A stretch of 64,000 nucleotides of DNA from Tissierellia bacterium (GCA_030537875.1 JAUNVC010000005.1:1-64000), one strand, 5' to 3'; counted from the first letter of the stretch, positions 19,058-28,832 are shown. The notes: generated by a model not told the origin, from the letters alone. Numbers and translations are program-made.

Positions 19058-20240
19058 AAACATCATCTTCATCAATTATCAAGGTGTCACAATCAACTTC
19101 CGAGGGAAGTCTATACATGTGATCTAGCATAACATCTTCCATAATACTGCGAAGCCCCCTGGCTCCTGTGTTTCTCTGAATGGCTTTCTTGGCAATCGCT
19201 CTTAAAGCCCCTTCCGTAAACTCCAACTGACAATCATCCATGGCCACAAGCTCGGTGTATTGTTTGACCAGAGCGTTCTTTGGCTCCGTTAGAATGCGTA
19301 CCAAAGAATCCTCATCCAAATCATCTAGACTCACATGGATGGGTAAACGTCCCACCAACTCTGGAATAAGACCAAACTTAATAAGGTCATGGGATTCCAT
19401 TTTTTTGAAAAGTTGACCGGTGGTCATTTCTGTCTTTTTAATAGAATCTGAGCCAAAGCCTATGGTATTTTTTCCAAGTCTTCTCTCAATGATGGGTTCC
19501 AAACCGTCGAAGGCTCCTCCCACAATAAACAGAATATTCTTCGTGTCAACTTTAATCATTTCCTGTTGTGGATGTTTTCTTCCCCCCTGCGGAGGTACAT
19601 TGGCCACAGTCCCCTCTAAAATTTTCAGAAGGGCCTGCTGTACACCTTCTCCACTTACGTCACGGGTAATGGAAACATTTTCGCTTTTTCTTGCAATTTT
19701 ATCAATTTCATCAATGTAGATGATGCCCCGTTCCGCAGCATCAATATCATAATCAGCGGCTTGAACAAGCTTCAAAATCACATTTTCAACATCTTCTCCC
19801 ACATAGCCCGCTTCTGTCAAAGTCGTAGCATCGGCTATGGCAAAAGGTACATTGAGTATTTTTGCAATGGCTTGGGCTAGAAGTGTTTTTCCGCAGCCCG
19901 TTGGACCCACCAAGAGGACATTGCTTTTTTCCAATTCTACGGTTTCTTCTCTTGGCAAGTAGACTCTTTTATAGTGATTGTACATGGCAACAGCCAGTAC
20001 TTTTTTTGCATCTTCTTGACCAATGACATATTCATCCAAGCGACTTTTTATTTCCATGGGGGTGAGCAATTCTTCTTTTTGAATCACATGGTTTCGAATT
20101 TTTTGCTCACCAATAATTTGATTGCATATGTTCACACAATCTTCGCAGATAAATACTTCGGGCCCTGCAATCAAAATACTTACGTCATCCTCTGCTCTTC
20201 CACAAAAAGAACAGATTCTGCGTTCACTTTTCTTCGGCAC
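19056..20240 (-). CDS. clpX: ATP-dependent Clp protease ATP-binding subunit ClpX
   Basis: ClpX unfolds substrates and feeds them to ClpP. The 394-residue protein has an N-terminal C4 zinc-binding domain ([10 protein letters not shown] ... CEDCVNIC), Walker [10 protein letters not shown], Walker [10 protein letters not shown], a pore-loop region GYVGEDV, the RKH loop (GGRKHPQQ), the IGF loop for ClpP docking (NTIGFG) and sensor 2 (TGARGLR). The start codon is GTG, overlapping the clpP TAG stop (TAGTG), which implies coupled translation of the two partners. Confidence 0.98.
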   Translation of the reverse strand: MPKKSERRICSFCGRAEDDVSILIAGPEVFICEDCVNICNQIIGEQKIRNHVIQKEELLTPMEIKSRLDEYVIGQEDAKKVLAVAMYNHYKRVYLPREETVELEKSNVLLVGPTGCGKTLLAQAIAKILNVPFAIADATTLTEAGYVGEDVENVILKLVQAADYDIDAAERGIIYIDEIDKIARKSENVSITRDVSGEGVQQALLKILEGTVANVPPQGGRKHPQQEMIKVDTKNILFIVGGAFDGLEPIIERRLGKNTIGFGSDSIKKTEMTTGQLFKKMESHDLIKFGLIPELVGRLPIHVSLDDLDEDSLVRILTEPKNALVKQYTELVAMDDCQLEFTEGALRAIAKKAIQRNTGARGLRSIMEDVMLDHMYRLPSEVDCDTLIIDEDDV

Positions 20241-20827
20241 TACTTATCCCTCGTTTCAAACACCTTGTCAATGAGACCATAGGCAACAGCTTCTTCAGCT
20301 GACATATAGAAATCACGATCTGTATCTTTTTTAATCTTCTCAAGATCTTGACCTGTTCTCTCAGCCAATATACGATTGAGCCGATCTCTTGTCTCCAAAA
20401 TCTTCTCTGCTTGAATCCGAATATCTTCTGCCTGCCCCTGTGATCCTCCCAAGGGTTGATGAATCATCACATCTGCATTGGGTAAAGCATAGCGCTTTCC
20501 CTTTGTACCGGCGGCGAGAAGAACTGCGCCCATACTTGCAGCCAGCCCTACGCAAATCGTCGATACATCTGGCTTAATATGATTCATGGTATCAAAGATT
20601 GCAAAGCCACTGGTCACATGACCACCGGGCGAATTGATATACATTTGGATATCTTTTTCTGGATCTTCCGCCTCAAGAAAAAGCAATTGGGCAACGACCA
20701 AATCTGCCATTGCATCATTGACCTCTCCCGACACAAAGATAATCCGTTCCTTTAGCAAACGAGAGAAAATATCATAGGATCTTTCTCCTCGACCCGTCTG
20801 TTCTATAACCATAGGTACCAATGTCAT
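20240..20827 (-). CDS. clpP: ATP-dependent Clp protease proteolytic subunit ClpP
   Basis: ClpP forms the serine-protease chamber used with ClpX. The 195-residue protein contains the catalytic triad in [14 protein letters not shown] (Ser), [10 protein letters not shown] (His) and [10 protein letters not shown] (Asp). The ATG at 20827 (protein starting [10 protein letters not shown]) is favoured because GGGG lies 8 nt upstream; the ATG at 20836 is too close to it. Starting with LVPMV is typical of Firmicute ClpP. It lies 31 nt downstream of tig. Confidence 0.97.
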   Translation of the reverse strand: MTLVPMVIEQTGRGERSYDIFSRLLKERIIFVSGEVNDAMADLVVAQLLFLEAEDPEKDIQMYINSPGGHVTSGFAIFDTMNHIKPDVSTICVGLAASMGAVLLAAGTKGKRYALPNADVMIHQPLGGSQGQAEDIRIQAEKILETRDRLNRILAERTGQDLEKIKKDTDRDFYMSAEEAVAYGLIDKVFETRDK

Positions 20828-20858
20828 TTCATTCACCCCTTCTATTCAACCTTCCGAT

Positions 20859-22199
20859 TTATTCTTTGTCCTTCGTTTTCTTATCTTCTTTTTGGGCAGT
20901 ATTCTCTGTGGATTTAACTCTTTTTACTTTTTCCATCAGATGTTCCACCGTCTTTTTATTTAAAATACCCGTGTCCATAAAATGTAAATTCTTGTCCTTT
21001 GCCATTTCATAGAACTTTTCAGGATCCATTCCAAATCCACCTGCTGCCTCTTTTATGGCTGTTTCTCTATCTTCATCTGTAATGGAAATATCAAGTTGTT
21101 TGGCAGCCTGAGCCAATGTCAGATTGACCTTTGCTTTTTTCTCCGCCACAGTCTTCATCTGTTGACGAAGTTGTTCTTCTGATGAATTGGTGTATTCGTA
21201 ATACGCTTTCATGGTAAGACCCTGTTGGCTCATCCGATATTCAAAATCTTTTATTTCTTGATCAATGGCATCTTCCAGCATGGCTTCGGGTAAAACAAAG
21301 TCTGTTTTTGCAACCAATGCATCCACCATGGCATTTTCATCTCGGATGGCAATGTTTTCCTTCAAGGATTCTTCCAGTTTCTTACGGAAATCTTCTTTCA
21401 GTTCATCCAATGTTTCGAACTCAGAAATTTCTGATGCAAAATCATCGTCTAATTCGGGAAGCTCAATTTCCGTAATTCCATTGAGTACAGTTTTAAAGAT
21501 TGCTTTTTTACCAGCATATTCTTTGGCATGGTAGTCCTCGGGGAAGCTCACTTCAATATCAAATGCATCACCCACGTTTTTGCCAACAATTTGCTCTTCA
21601 AAACCAGGTATAAATCTTCCACTACCAAGTTCAAGCTCAGCATCTTCATCTTTTCCGCCCTCGAAGGGTTCTCCGTCCATATATCCTTCAAAATCAATAA
21701 TAACCGTGTCTCCCATCTTTGCGGGACGATCTTCAATGAAAATTTGACGGCCATTTTTCTCTTGCTCCTGCTTTAATTGAAGATCCACCATTTCAGGTGT
21801 AACCTCCTCCTCTACGAGGGGAATTTCAATATCTTCAACATTTTCAATTGTGAATTCCGGGTACACTTCTGTTTCCAATTCAATGACCACATCTTGACCT
21901 TCTTCTAAAGTCTTTACATCGGCAGAAGGATAGCCCACTACATCTAATTCATTTTTCTCCACAATACTTTCATAATTATCGGCAATGGCCATGTTTAAGG
22001 CATCTTCATAAAAAATGCCCTTGCCATAATAATTTTCAATCATATGTTTAGGTGCTTTCCCTTTGCGGAATCCATCAATACGAAAACGACCTCTTTCTTT
22101 CATGTAGGCCTTTTTTTCATAGGTTTTAAATTCATCCCAAGGTAAAATCCACTCGATGGTTGCTTTTCCATCTTTTTGTTCTAAAATCTTTGTATTCAT
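20859..22199 (-). CDS. tig: Trigger factor
   Basis: Trigger factor is the ribosome-bound chaperone and prolyl isomerase for nascent chains. The 446-residue protein has the ribosome-binding N-terminal domain with a GFRKGKAPKHMIE signature (about 43-55), a central FKBP-type domain (about 165-250, MGDTVIIDFEGYMDG), and a helical C-terminal chaperone domain ending in a highly charged tail. It heads the tig-clpP-clpX run and has its own promoter. Confidence 0.97.
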   Translation of the reverse strand: MNTKILEQKDGKATIEWILPWDEFKTYEKKAYMKERGRFRIDGFRKGKAPKHMIENYYGKGIFYEDALNMAIADNYESIVEKNELDVVGYPSADVKTLEEGQDVVIELETEVYPEFTIENVEDIEIPLVEEEVTPEMVDLQLKQEQEKNGRQIFIEDRPAKMGDTVIIDFEGYMDGEPFEGGKDEDAELELGSGRFIPGFEEQIVGKNVGDAFDIEVSFPEDYHAKEYAGKKAIFKTVLNGITEIELPELDDDFASEISEFETLDELKEDFRKKLEESLKENIAIRDENAMVDALVAKTDFVLPEAMLEDAIDQEIKDFEYRMSQQGLTMKAYYEYTNSSEEQLRQQMKTVAEKKAKVNLTLAQAAKQLDISITDEDRETAIKEAAGGFGMDPEKFYEMAKDKNLHFMDTGILNKKTVEHLMEKVKRVKSTENTAQKEDKKTKDKE

Positions 22200-22228
22200 T
22201 GGTTTCTCCTTTCCATATCCATTGAAAA

Positions 22229-22257
22229 ATTATACCATAAAGCAAGGTTTGGAACAA
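22229..22257 (-). promoter_or_regulatory. tig promoter
   Basis: A consensus TATAAT (22229-22234) is 17 nt from TTGTTC (22252-22257) on the minus strand, 30 nt upstream of the tig start. Confidence 0.6.
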
Positions 22258-22353
22258 GGGCTCTCTCGTCAGGAAAGTAAACTTTGTATCAGGAAGAATT
22301 TTGACACATGGCATGATATGAAAGACTCCTTCCAAGTTGTAGTCATAGGCAAA

Positions 22354-22391
22354 GAAGCTATTGTGAAGAAGATTTCATTTACAACAGCTTC
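22354..22391 (-). terminator. Stem-loop in the tig / ABC-operon spacer
   Basis: The 292-nt gap 22200-22491 holds the tig promoter and this imperfect hairpin: GAAGCTGTTGT pairs with ACAATAGCTTC across a 16-nt loop, followed by TTTGCC on the minus strand. It probably terminates the ABC operon. A smaller 7-bp inverted repeat AAATTCC/GGAATTT lies right after the permease stop. I see no gene in the gap. Confidence 0.4.
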
Positions 22392-22491
22392 TTTTCTATC
22401 ATAGAACGAAAGTTATGGATCATTCTATTTTTCGTTTATCACGTTTCTTCTCCATGGGAATGGGATTGTATCCATGAAATTCCTATGGAAT

Positions 22492-23310
22492 TTAGAGGTT
22501 CACTTTTTTATCTAAAATCCAACCCGTAAGTGCCACACTCAGTAAGGTGACAATGAAACTATAAATCGTGGGTCCCAATAGAAAATTTCCACCAAAGTTG
22601 GTTCCTATGATGGGATTCGAATAGATATTGAGTCCAGTCACCTGTGAAGAATGGGTTGATATCTCTGAAGAATCATAAAAAATTCCAAAGCTAGTCCATT
22701 CCCCAGGCATTTCTTTTTGTACAAAACCAAATCCTTGGAAGTAAAGAATTGCCAAAACAATCAAGATCAAAATCCATAAAATATGAAGTTTTTTATTCCG
22801 AAATGTCATTTTGGAAATGCTCATGCTCAGATAGACCAAACTTAATATGGCAATAGGTATCACAAGACTCATCAACAGTTCTATGACAAATCTGATATGA
22901 AAACTAGCTTTCAAAACTTCAAATATCGTTGTTGCCCTTGCATCCAACAGGCTTGCAATAAAAAAGTTATAATAGAATGCCACAAGAGCATAGACGATGG
23001 ACCAAAGATAGATCATACATAGTTTGGATGCCACCATTTTCCATAGATGCTTCGGTGTGGAGAAGGTCAAATAGGCATGATCCGAGTTGAGTTCTCTTGA
23101 AAACACACGAATACTATACGTGATAAAGGATACCACGATTAAAAAACTAATAAAAACGCATAAACCTAAGAGAATATCTTCGAGGCTTGAACCTGAACTT
23201 CCTCCCATAAGCTTTAATTGAATATAGGTTGATGCCAAAATGCCTGCAACCAAGTATCCCACAAGTACTTTCCACGTCGCTTTAAAATCGTATTTCAAAT
23301 ATTTTAACAT
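22492..23310 (-). CDS. ABC transporter permease (YtrC/D-like)
   Basis: This 272-residue integral membrane protein has about six hydrophobic segments (near 15-32, 48-66, 92-115, 140-160, 175-195 and 245-262). It has no nucleotide-binding motif, so it is the membrane half of the transporter whose ATPase lies immediately upstream. The ATG overlaps the upstream ATPase stop by 7 nt. It is the last gene of the GntR-controlled operon. The substrate is unknown; related operons respond to cell-wall-active compounds, but that is family-level inference. Confidence 0.75.
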   Translation of the reverse strand: MLKYLKYDFKATWKVLVGYLVAGILASTYIQLKLMGGSSGSSLEDILLGLCVFISFLIVVSFITYSIRVFSRELNSDHAYLTFSTPKHLWKMVASKLCMIYLWSIVYALVAFYYNFFIASLLDARATTIFEVLKASFHIRFVIELLMSLVIPIAILSLVYLSMSISKMTFRNKKLHILWILILIVLAILYFQGFGFVQKEMPGEWTSFGIFYDSSEISTHSSQVTGLNIYSNPIIGTNFGGNFLLGPTIYSFIVTLLSVALTGWILDKKVNL

Positions 23311-24011
23311 GATATACCTCTGTAAATTGTTTTGAATATATCCTCGATGGACATATTGTGTTCCCTTCTTAGCTCCTCTGCATTTCCATACAGAATTTCA
23401 CGGCCCTCACTCAGGAAAAGACATTGATCAAATATCATTTCAATATCTCTAACCAATTGGGTGGTGATGAGTATGGTTTTCTTTTCATAGGCTTTATCGA
23501 TGATGGAGTTTAAAATCATCTCCCTTGCGAGAGGGTCCACCCCTCCGATGGGTTCATCCAATACATAGAGTTTGGTGTCTCTTGAAAAAATCAAACTTAA
23601 ATTGAGTTTTTCTTCCATTCCTTTGGAAAGGGCGGAAACTTTTTGTTTTTCACTTAATTCCATCACTTCCAAGAGACGTTTAAAGGTCTCTTCATTGAAA
23701 TCATAGAAAAAGTCCCTATAATAATTTTTTGCATCGGATATTTTCATCCATCGGGGTAAGAAGTTTCTGTCGGGTAGATAACTGACCAGTTTTTTCGTTT
23801 GAATTCCGGGTTCCTGTCCACAAATCGTGATTTCTCCCTTAGACTTTTTATGAAGAGCCGCGATGATTTTTAGAAGGGTTGTTTTTCCACTTCCATTGGG
23901 TCCAAGCACCCCTAGCACTTCCCCTTCTGGCAATTCTAAATTCAAATTAGAAAGAGCCTCTTTCTTTCCATATTTCTTTGTTAAATTCGTGGTTCTAAGA
24001 ATGGTTGCCAT
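23304..24011 (-). CDS. ABC transporter ATP-binding protein
   Basis: The 235-residue ATPase has Walker A GPNGSGKTT, Q-loop region SYLPDRNFLP, an unusual signature segment ALSKGMEEKLNLSL in place of LSGGQ, and Walker B LYVLDEPIGGVDP. The SKGM variant is typical of exporter-type ATPases of the YtrB/EcsA group. It overlaps the end of the GntR gene by 17 nt and the following permease by 7 nt, so all three are tightly coupled. It should energise the 22492-23310 permease. Confidence 0.9.
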   Translation of the reverse strand: MATILRTTNLTKKYGKKEALSNLNLELPEGEVLGVLGPNGSGKTTLLKIIAALHKKSKGEITICGQEPGIQTKKLVSYLPDRNFLPRWMKISDAKNYYRDFFYDFNEETFKRLLEVMELSEKQKVSALSKGMEEKLNLSLIFSRDTKLYVLDEPIGGVDPLAREMILNSIIDKAYEKKTILITTQLVRDIEMIFDQCLFLSEGREILYGNAEELRREHNMSIEDIFKTIYRGISC

Positions 24012-24360
24012 CTTTGTATTCCTCCAAATATTTCATGATTTGATCAATGGTAATTCCCATATTTTCAAATTCATCCATAAATCCATGGATTTTTTCTTTC
24101 ACATAGGTATCGAGTGTTTCTTTCATTCGGTTTTTATCCTCCGTAACAAATGTCCCAAGTCCCCTTTGGGTCTCAAACAAACCTGTAGTCTCCAATTCTT
24201 GCATGGACTTTGATATGGTGTTGGGATTGACCTTGAAGTCCTTTGCCATATCCCGAATGGCAGGGAGTTTATCTCCTGCCTTTAATTTTCCAACCAAGAG
24301 TTGACGTAAGATTTCTTCATAGACTTGCAAGTAGATAGGACGATTATCTTTAAAATTCAT
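23995..24360 (-). CDS. GntR-family transcriptional regulator, YtrA type
   Basis: This 121-residue protein is a short GntR regulator with only the N-terminal winged helix and a small helical C-terminal arm. The DNA-binding region starts at NRPIYLQVYEEILRQLLVGKLKAGDKLPAIRD and includes the recognition helix VNPNTISKSMQELE. YtrA-type regulators repress adjacent ABC operons. It sits in the middle of the operon, between two ATPase-permease pairs. The perfect inverted repeat over the operon's -10 at 26017-26042 is its likely operator. GGAGG precedes the start. Confidence 0.9.
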   Translation of the reverse strand: MNFKDNRPIYLQVYEEILRQLLVGKLKAGDKLPAIRDMAKDFKVNPNTISKSMQELETTGLFETQRGLGTFVTEDKNRMKETLDTYVKEKIHGFMDEFENMGITIDQIMKYLEEYKDGNHS

Positions 24361-24368
24361 ACATCCTC

Positions 24369-25115
24369 CTAATAATTTTTCTTATGAACAACCAACCATC
24401 GAATCATAGGTAGTACAAAGAGCGACAAGACTACGCTAATCCCAAACCATGTCCAATCCTGAACCGATCCAGTCTTAATAAGTGCCATAAGCCAAGATCC
24501 TGGCCAAGTTCCGTGTATCCACCTTGATACCGTACCAATCCAGTGAGGAATTTCTACCAAATTTCCAGCTATGGCTGGCAAAAGGAAGTAGAAAAGCATG
24601 GTAAGAGAAATGGCCACACCGGAACTCTCTCCAAAGGAGTAGAAAAAATAAAGTCCGCTGATTATTAAGATGACTGCCAAACAGACATAGGCTACAATTT
24701 TGAATAAGCCTCCAAAGGAAAGCATAAAACCTATATTCAATCCTTCTGCTGTTTCTGGCAATAACAATCCTACACCATAGGTGATTGCAGTCATAATAGC
24801 TGCTGAAAGTACGGTTACAACAGTCGCTACCACAATATCTCCTACGACCACATACCACCTCGGATATCCTTTTTGCAAATAGTTCTTCATTTGTAATTTA
24901 GGACGAATAAAGATGGAGCCAAGGATAATGGCTATGAAGGGGAACATCCCCACCGTCAACTCAGCCACGCTCAAATAGTAGTGTTGCCGCGAATAATCAT
25001 TGTAGCTGGTGAGAATATAACTCAAGACAATGGCCGCAATTCCCAGTAAGCCAAGTACCATGAGATTTTTTCTCTTGGTACTTCTATAGAGTTCAGCTCG
25101 AATATAATTTAGCAT
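24369..25115 (-). CDS. ABC transporter permease (ABC-2 type)
   Basis: This 248-residue membrane protein has about six hydrophobic segments (near 18-35, 55-72, 95-120, 137-160, 170-190 and 220-238). The N-terminus MLNYIRAELYRSTKRK, with a basic stretch before the first helix, is typical of ABC-2 permeases. It overlaps the ATPase upstream by 7 nt and precedes the GntR gene by 8 nt. It is the membrane partner of the ATPase at 25109-26005. Substrate is unknown. Confidence 0.75.
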   Translation of the reverse strand: MLNYIRAELYRSTKRKNLMVLGLLGIAAIVLSYILTSYNDYSRQHYYLSVAELTVGMFPFIAIILGSIFIRPKLQMKNYLQKGYPRWYVVVGDIVVATVVTVLSAAIMTAITYGVGLLLPETAEGLNIGFMLSFGGLFKIVAYVCLAVILIISGLYFFYSFGESSGVAISLTMLFYFLLPAIAGNLVEIPHWIGTVSRWIHGTWPGSWLMALIKTGSVQDWTWFGISVVLSLFVLPMIRWLVVHKKNY

Positions 25116-26005
25116 GATGTGCCTCCTTTGATGGCGTGGAGATAATAATCTTCCAAGCTTTCTTTTGTTTTAGAAATCTCTAGAATTTCAATCTCTGTAT
25201 CCATAAATGTTTTGGTCACCAATGCAGTAGACACATCGCCATAGATAGAAATTTTTTCTTCTCCCCTGGCATCCAAACCCGCTTCTCTTAAAATCTCAAG
25301 TGCTTTGGCGTTGTTATCTGTAATCAACGTAATGATGGATTCTACCTTTTTGGTATTGACCTTGGCATCGACTTCTTCCACCAGCTTACCTTCGTTAAGA
25401 ATACAGAAACGATCACACACATTTTCTAATTCACTCAATATATGGGAAGAAATTAAGATGGTCTTCCCTTTTTTCTTGGCCAGATCTAAAAAGAGATTTC
25501 GAATTTCAACGATTCCCTCTGGATCAATTCCATTGATGGGCTCATCCAATACCAATATCTCAGGATCTCCCATGCAGGCAAGGGCCAATCCTAGACGCTG
25601 TTTCATTCCCATAGAATACTTTCCCGTTTTTTTATTCTTGGCCGTTTCAAGTTGTACCATGGCCAAAAGTTCCTCAATATGTTGTTTTTCATGGTTTAAT
25701 CCCATGGATGTAGCATAATACTTTAAATTTTCATATCCTGTCATATAGGGGAAGAACCCTGGGTCTTCTAACAATGCTCCTACTTTTTTACGCATAGTTT
25801 TTAATTGGGAACTTTCCATAATTTTTACGTTTCCGCCGTAATCGGGAATCAATCCCAATATACATTTCATCATCGTGGTCTTACCGGCTCCATTTTTCCC
25901 AACAATACCGTAAATTTCTCCTTTTTCCACGGATAAACTTACATCTTGAAGGGCATACATATCTCTGTATTTCTTGGTAAGACCTTGTATTTCGATCGCT
26001 CTCAT
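25109..26005 (-). CDS. ABC transporter ATP-binding protein (BcrA/YtrB-like)
   Basis: The 298-residue ATPase opens the operon. It has Walker A GKNGAGKTT, Q-loop EDPGFFPYMTG, signature YSMGMKQRLGLA and Walker B ILVLDEPINGIDP, followed by the H-loop ISSHILSELE. A C-terminal extension of about 80 residues beyond the ATPase fold is typical of the bacitracin/lantibiotic-exporter type. AAGGAGG is 6 nt upstream of the ATG. Transcription comes from the promoter at 26032-26060. Role in antimicrobial peptide or envelope-stress export is only inference. Confidence 0.9.
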   Translation of the reverse strand: MRAIEIQGLTKKYRDMYALQDVSLSVEKGEIYGIVGKNGAGKTTMMKCILGLIPDYGGNVKIMESSQLKTMRKKVGALLEDPGFFPYMTGYENLKYYATSMGLNHEKQHIEELLAMVQLETAKNKKTGKYSMGMKQRLGLALACMGDPEILVLDEPINGIDPEGIVEIRNLFLDLAKKKGKTILISSHILSELENVCDRFCILNEGKLVEEVDAKVNTKKVESIITLITDNNAKALEILREAGLDARGEEKISIYGDVSTALVTKTFMDTEIEILEISKTKESLEDYYLHAIKGGTSC

Positions 26006-26016
26006 AGTTACCTCCT

Positions 26017-26060
26017 TAGTGTACTATATACATAGTACACTATATTTCTAGGTTTGTCAA
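26017..26060 (-). promoter_or_regulatory. ABC-operon promoter with overlapping inverted-repeat operator
   Basis: TTGACA (26055-26060) and TACTAT (26032-26037) are separated by 17 nt. An 11-bp perfect inverted repeat with a 4-nt centre spans 26017-26042; its core is AGTGTACTAT / ATAGTACACT. It covers the -10 element and the likely start point, so bound repressor would block RNA polymerase. GTGTA...TACAC ends are like those of YtrA-type operators; the regulator at 23995-24360 is the obvious candidate. Confidence 0.85.
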
Positions 26061-26069
26061 TAGGTTTCA

Positions 26070-26100
26070 TAAAAAAAGATTCTGTCTTTTTAACAGAATC
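26070..26100 (-). terminator. rdgB terminator
   Basis: A perfect 8-bp stem GATTCTGT / ACAGAATC (26078-26100) with a 7-nt loop is followed by seven T on the minus strand. It insulates the ABC-operon promoter from the amidase-rdgB pair. Confidence 0.85.
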
Positions 26101-26121
26101 TCTTTCAGGTGTTTTCAATGT

Positions 26122-26706
26122 TTATAGCCTATTTTGTAAGTATTTTTTTAATTCTTTTAAAGCCAAAGCACGGTGGGAAATTTTGTTTTTGTCTTTCATG
26201 GACATTTCTGCAAAGGTCTCTTTTTTACCCAGAGGCAAAAAGTAGGGATCATATCCGAAGCCTCCGTTCCCCCGCGGCTCTTCCAACATGGTTCCGGAAA
26301 TTTCTCCTTGAAAAAAATGGTCTCCCTTATCGTCCAGTAAACACAATACAGAGCGAAATGCCGCGGTTCTCGATTTCTTTTCCAATTCTCTTATGAGTTT
26401 TTGATTATTCTTTTCATCGGTCGCATTGTCTCCAGCATATCGCGCCGAATGAACTCCGGGTTCGCCTCCCAAGGCATCGACAAACAATCCACTGTCATCT
26501 GCCAATATCCATTCTCCCGGCAAGAGAGATTGTAAAGCCTCTGCCTTAATCTTAGCATTTTCTTCCAACGTCTCTCCCGTTTCTTCTGGCGCCTCATAAT
26601 GGGAGAGAAGTGCTGTTAAAGGAAGAACTTCTATTCCCAAATCAGAAAGATAGGATTGAACTTCTTCAACCTTGTGCATATTGCCTGAAGCCATGATTAT
26701 CTTCAT
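26122..26706 (-). CDS. rdgB: Non-canonical purine NTP pyrophosphatase (RdgB/HAM1)
   Basis: The enzyme hydrolyses ITP, dITP and XTP to monophosphates, cleaning the nucleotide pool. The 194-residue sequence has the N-terminal ASGNMHKVEE motif (usually A-[ST]-x-N-x-x-K), the ADDSGLFVDALGG motif and the GFGYDPYFLP motif. The ATG overlaps the TGA of the amidase gene (ATGA). A strong terminator follows. Confidence 0.95.
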   Translation of the reverse strand: MKIIMASGNMHKVEEVQSYLSDLGIEVLPLTALLSHYEAPEETGETLEENAKIKAEALQSLLPGEWILADDSGLFVDALGGEPGVHSARYAGDNATDEKNNQKLIRELEKKSRTAAFRSVLCLLDDKGDHFFQGEISGTMLEEPRGNGGFGYDPYFLPLGKKETFAEMSMKDKNKISHRALALKELKKYLQNRL

Positions 26707-28811
26707 AAAAACTCCTTCAAATAACGTTCAATGGCCGTTATAATTGCTTCTACAATGGAATTTTGATAGGGTGCTGATTTCATCAATCCCAATTCTTCAT
26801 GGTTGGTGAGAAAACCCATTTCCACTAGGACTGCTGTCATCTGGGTTTTACCAACCACCAAAATTTCGGGACGATTTTTAATTCCTCTTGATTTCCTACC
26901 CGTTGCCCGTTCCAATTCCTCCACCATGATTTTTGCAAAGGCTTCTTGGTGGGGGGGCTTTAGAGCACATTTTTTCTCGCAACAATAGAGAACTTCAATC
27001 CCCTTCCCTGTGCCGTTTGGAGATGAGTTGGCATGGAGGGACACAAAGAGATCCGGTCGAAGACTATTGGCCATGGTGACCCTTTCTTTTACTGGAATAT
27101 AGGAATCTACCGTATCATTGGTTTTCACAACACGATATCCCAAGGCTTTCAGTCTAGCCTCTAGCATTCTTTGCACCGGTAAAATAACATCCTTTTCTGA
27201 AGTTCCATCTATGGGGCTAACCGCTCCTGGATCACTACCGCCATGGCCTGGATCAATCATAATGAGATAGTCACTATTTTGACCCGTCTTAAATCTGGTA
27301 ATATGAAAGGTAAATTCTCCACGTTCGTTGATTTCTTTTGAAACGACCACGTTTCTTAATAACCTAATTTGTAGTTGTCCTTGGTTGACCTGTAACGAAT
27401 GAACCAAATTATCATTATAGGAAATGCTTCCATCGGGTATGATGTTGGGCAGTGACATATAAATCATATTTTGTACTTCATCATAGGAAAAATCGCCATC
27501 CATCACGTTGTGGATACTTATATAACGATCAGACCCTGTGACTCTATAGGAAAAGTAATCGTATAAGCTTTTTTCAGGATAGATGACCAAATCATCTCCC
27601 ACCGTGGTGATATTTAAATCAGGATGGTTGACCGACTCTTGAATGTCGAAGACAATACGAACTATCCTATCATCTGGGTCGTAATTGGCATCGGGCACAA
27701 ATTGACTCATCCGAATGCGATCAATAAACCCAAGAGATATATCAAACTCCTTATAGGTGTGTCCCACCAAACTCATATCAAAAAAGTCTAAAATAATCCT
27801 CTTAGGATGATCCAACACAAGTTTATTAAACCTTTGTTTTCCCATCCCTTTAAGTAGAATTTGTTCCTTTCCATCGATGGCCGTTTTCTCTAATCCTTTG
27901 AAATAAAACGTATCTGCTGCAATCATGGTCGTGCCATTTTTATTTTTATAGATGGCAATATCATCTCCTACAATTCTAAATTGTAGGATGATCTGCCCAT
28001 TTTCTTCGGTAAGCATATAGTCCGGAGCATTGATGAGAGGAATGGTCTTTCCTCCAAGTAAATGCGAAGGTGCGGAGCCATTGGGAATGACAATTTGAAT
28101 GGTGTCACCGTCTCGATTTTTTTGAAAATTCACGGGTCGATCGAAGGTAAAAACAACCTTATTTACATTGGTATCTTCCGTAATGAAATCCACCTTTTGA
28201 AGCGTGACTTTCTCTTTATTGTTGACCGGTGCACTCACGACTTCCCCATCGGGATTAGATATTTCTTCCCCATCATCGGGGCTGGTAATCTCCGTTTGAT
28301 CCTCATCTGTAAAAAGATCAATGGAAGTGCTTTCCTTTTTCTCTATGACCACTGTCATGGTTTCTTGTACCCAGTCCACAGTGCGATCCATATATTCACT
28401 CAAAAAACGAACCGGTACGTAGGTCGTCAAATCGGTATGACCATCTAAGCCAACAAAAATTGCTGTAACTCCTTCTGGCAAAGGAAAGCTACCCTCTGTA
28501 GTGGTTACTTTTGAAACTCCCACGGGAAACCAAACTCTTTTTCCCTGCCACTCCACTTGAACCGTCTTTGTTGCTTGTAACCAATCTACTTTATATCCCA
28601 TGGTTTCTGACACAAAGCGCAAAGGTACATAGGTTCTTTCGTTCAATGCAAAAATAGGAAAGGGACTATCGGCCTTCTTTCCATCAATTTCTAGAGATAC
28701 TTGAATCGTATCTACAAACTTTCCTTCTATCTTCACTTGCTCTGCATTGATACGAAGTGAAAAACAAATTATCAAACATAGAGTTAGGTAAAAAATCCTT
28801 GATTTTCTCAT
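26703..28811 (-). CDS. Secreted N-acetylmuramoyl-L-alanine amidase with AMIN and copper-amine-oxidase-like domains
   Basis: This 702-residue exported cell-wall hydrolase cleaves the amide bond between MurNAc and the stem peptide. A signal peptide covers about 1-23. Two copper-amine-oxidase N-like repeats follow (about 30-155), each with TYVPxRFxSE and a VDW box. Central AMIN-type domains (about 200-470) probably bind the wall. The C-terminal Amidase_3 domain (about 520-702) has zinc ligands in DPGHGG, SEKD, SLHAN and VEMGF. A promoter lies directly upstream. Confidence 0.93.
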   Translation of the reverse strand: MRKSRIFYLTLCLIICFSLRINAEQVKIEGKFVDTIQVSLEIDGKKADSPFPIFALNERTYVPLRFVSETMGYKVDWLQATKTVQVEWQGKRVWFPVGVSKVTTTEGSFPLPEGVTAIFVGLDGHTDLTTYVPVRFLSEYMDRTVDWVQETMTVVIEKKESTSIDLFTDEDQTEITSPDDGEEISNPDGEVVSAPVNNKEKVTLQKVDFITEDTNVNKVVFTFDRPVNFQKNRDGDTIQIVIPNGSAPSHLLGGKTIPLINAPDYMLTEENGQIILQFRIVGDDIAIYKNKNGTTMIAADTFYFKGLEKTAIDGKEQILLKGMGKQRFNKLVLDHPKRIILDFFDMSLVGHTYKEFDISLGFIDRIRMSQFVPDANYDPDDRIVRIVFDIQESVNHPDLNITTVGDDLVIYPEKSLYDYFSYRVTGSDRYISIHNVMDGDFSYDEVQNMIYMSLPNIIPDGSISYNDNLVHSLQVNQGQLQIRLLRNVVVSKEINERGEFTFHITRFKTGQNSDYLIMIDPGHGGSDPGAVSPIDGTSEKDVILPVQRMLEARLKALGYRVVKTNDTVDSYIPVKERVTMANSLRPDLFVSLHANSSPNGTGKGIEVLYCCEKKCALKPPHQEAFAKIMVEELERATGRKSRGIKNRPEILVVGKTQMTAVLVEMGFLTNHEELGLMKSAPYQNSIVEAIITAIERYLKEFL

Positions 28812-28832
28812 ACGTTACCTCCAGCTGACTTT

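Noticed and set aside
18967..22491. CIRCE (HrcA) or CtsR operators upstream of tig, clpP-clpX or lon
   Set aside because: I looked for TTAGCACTC-type inverted repeats and GGTCAAA direct repeats and saw neither.
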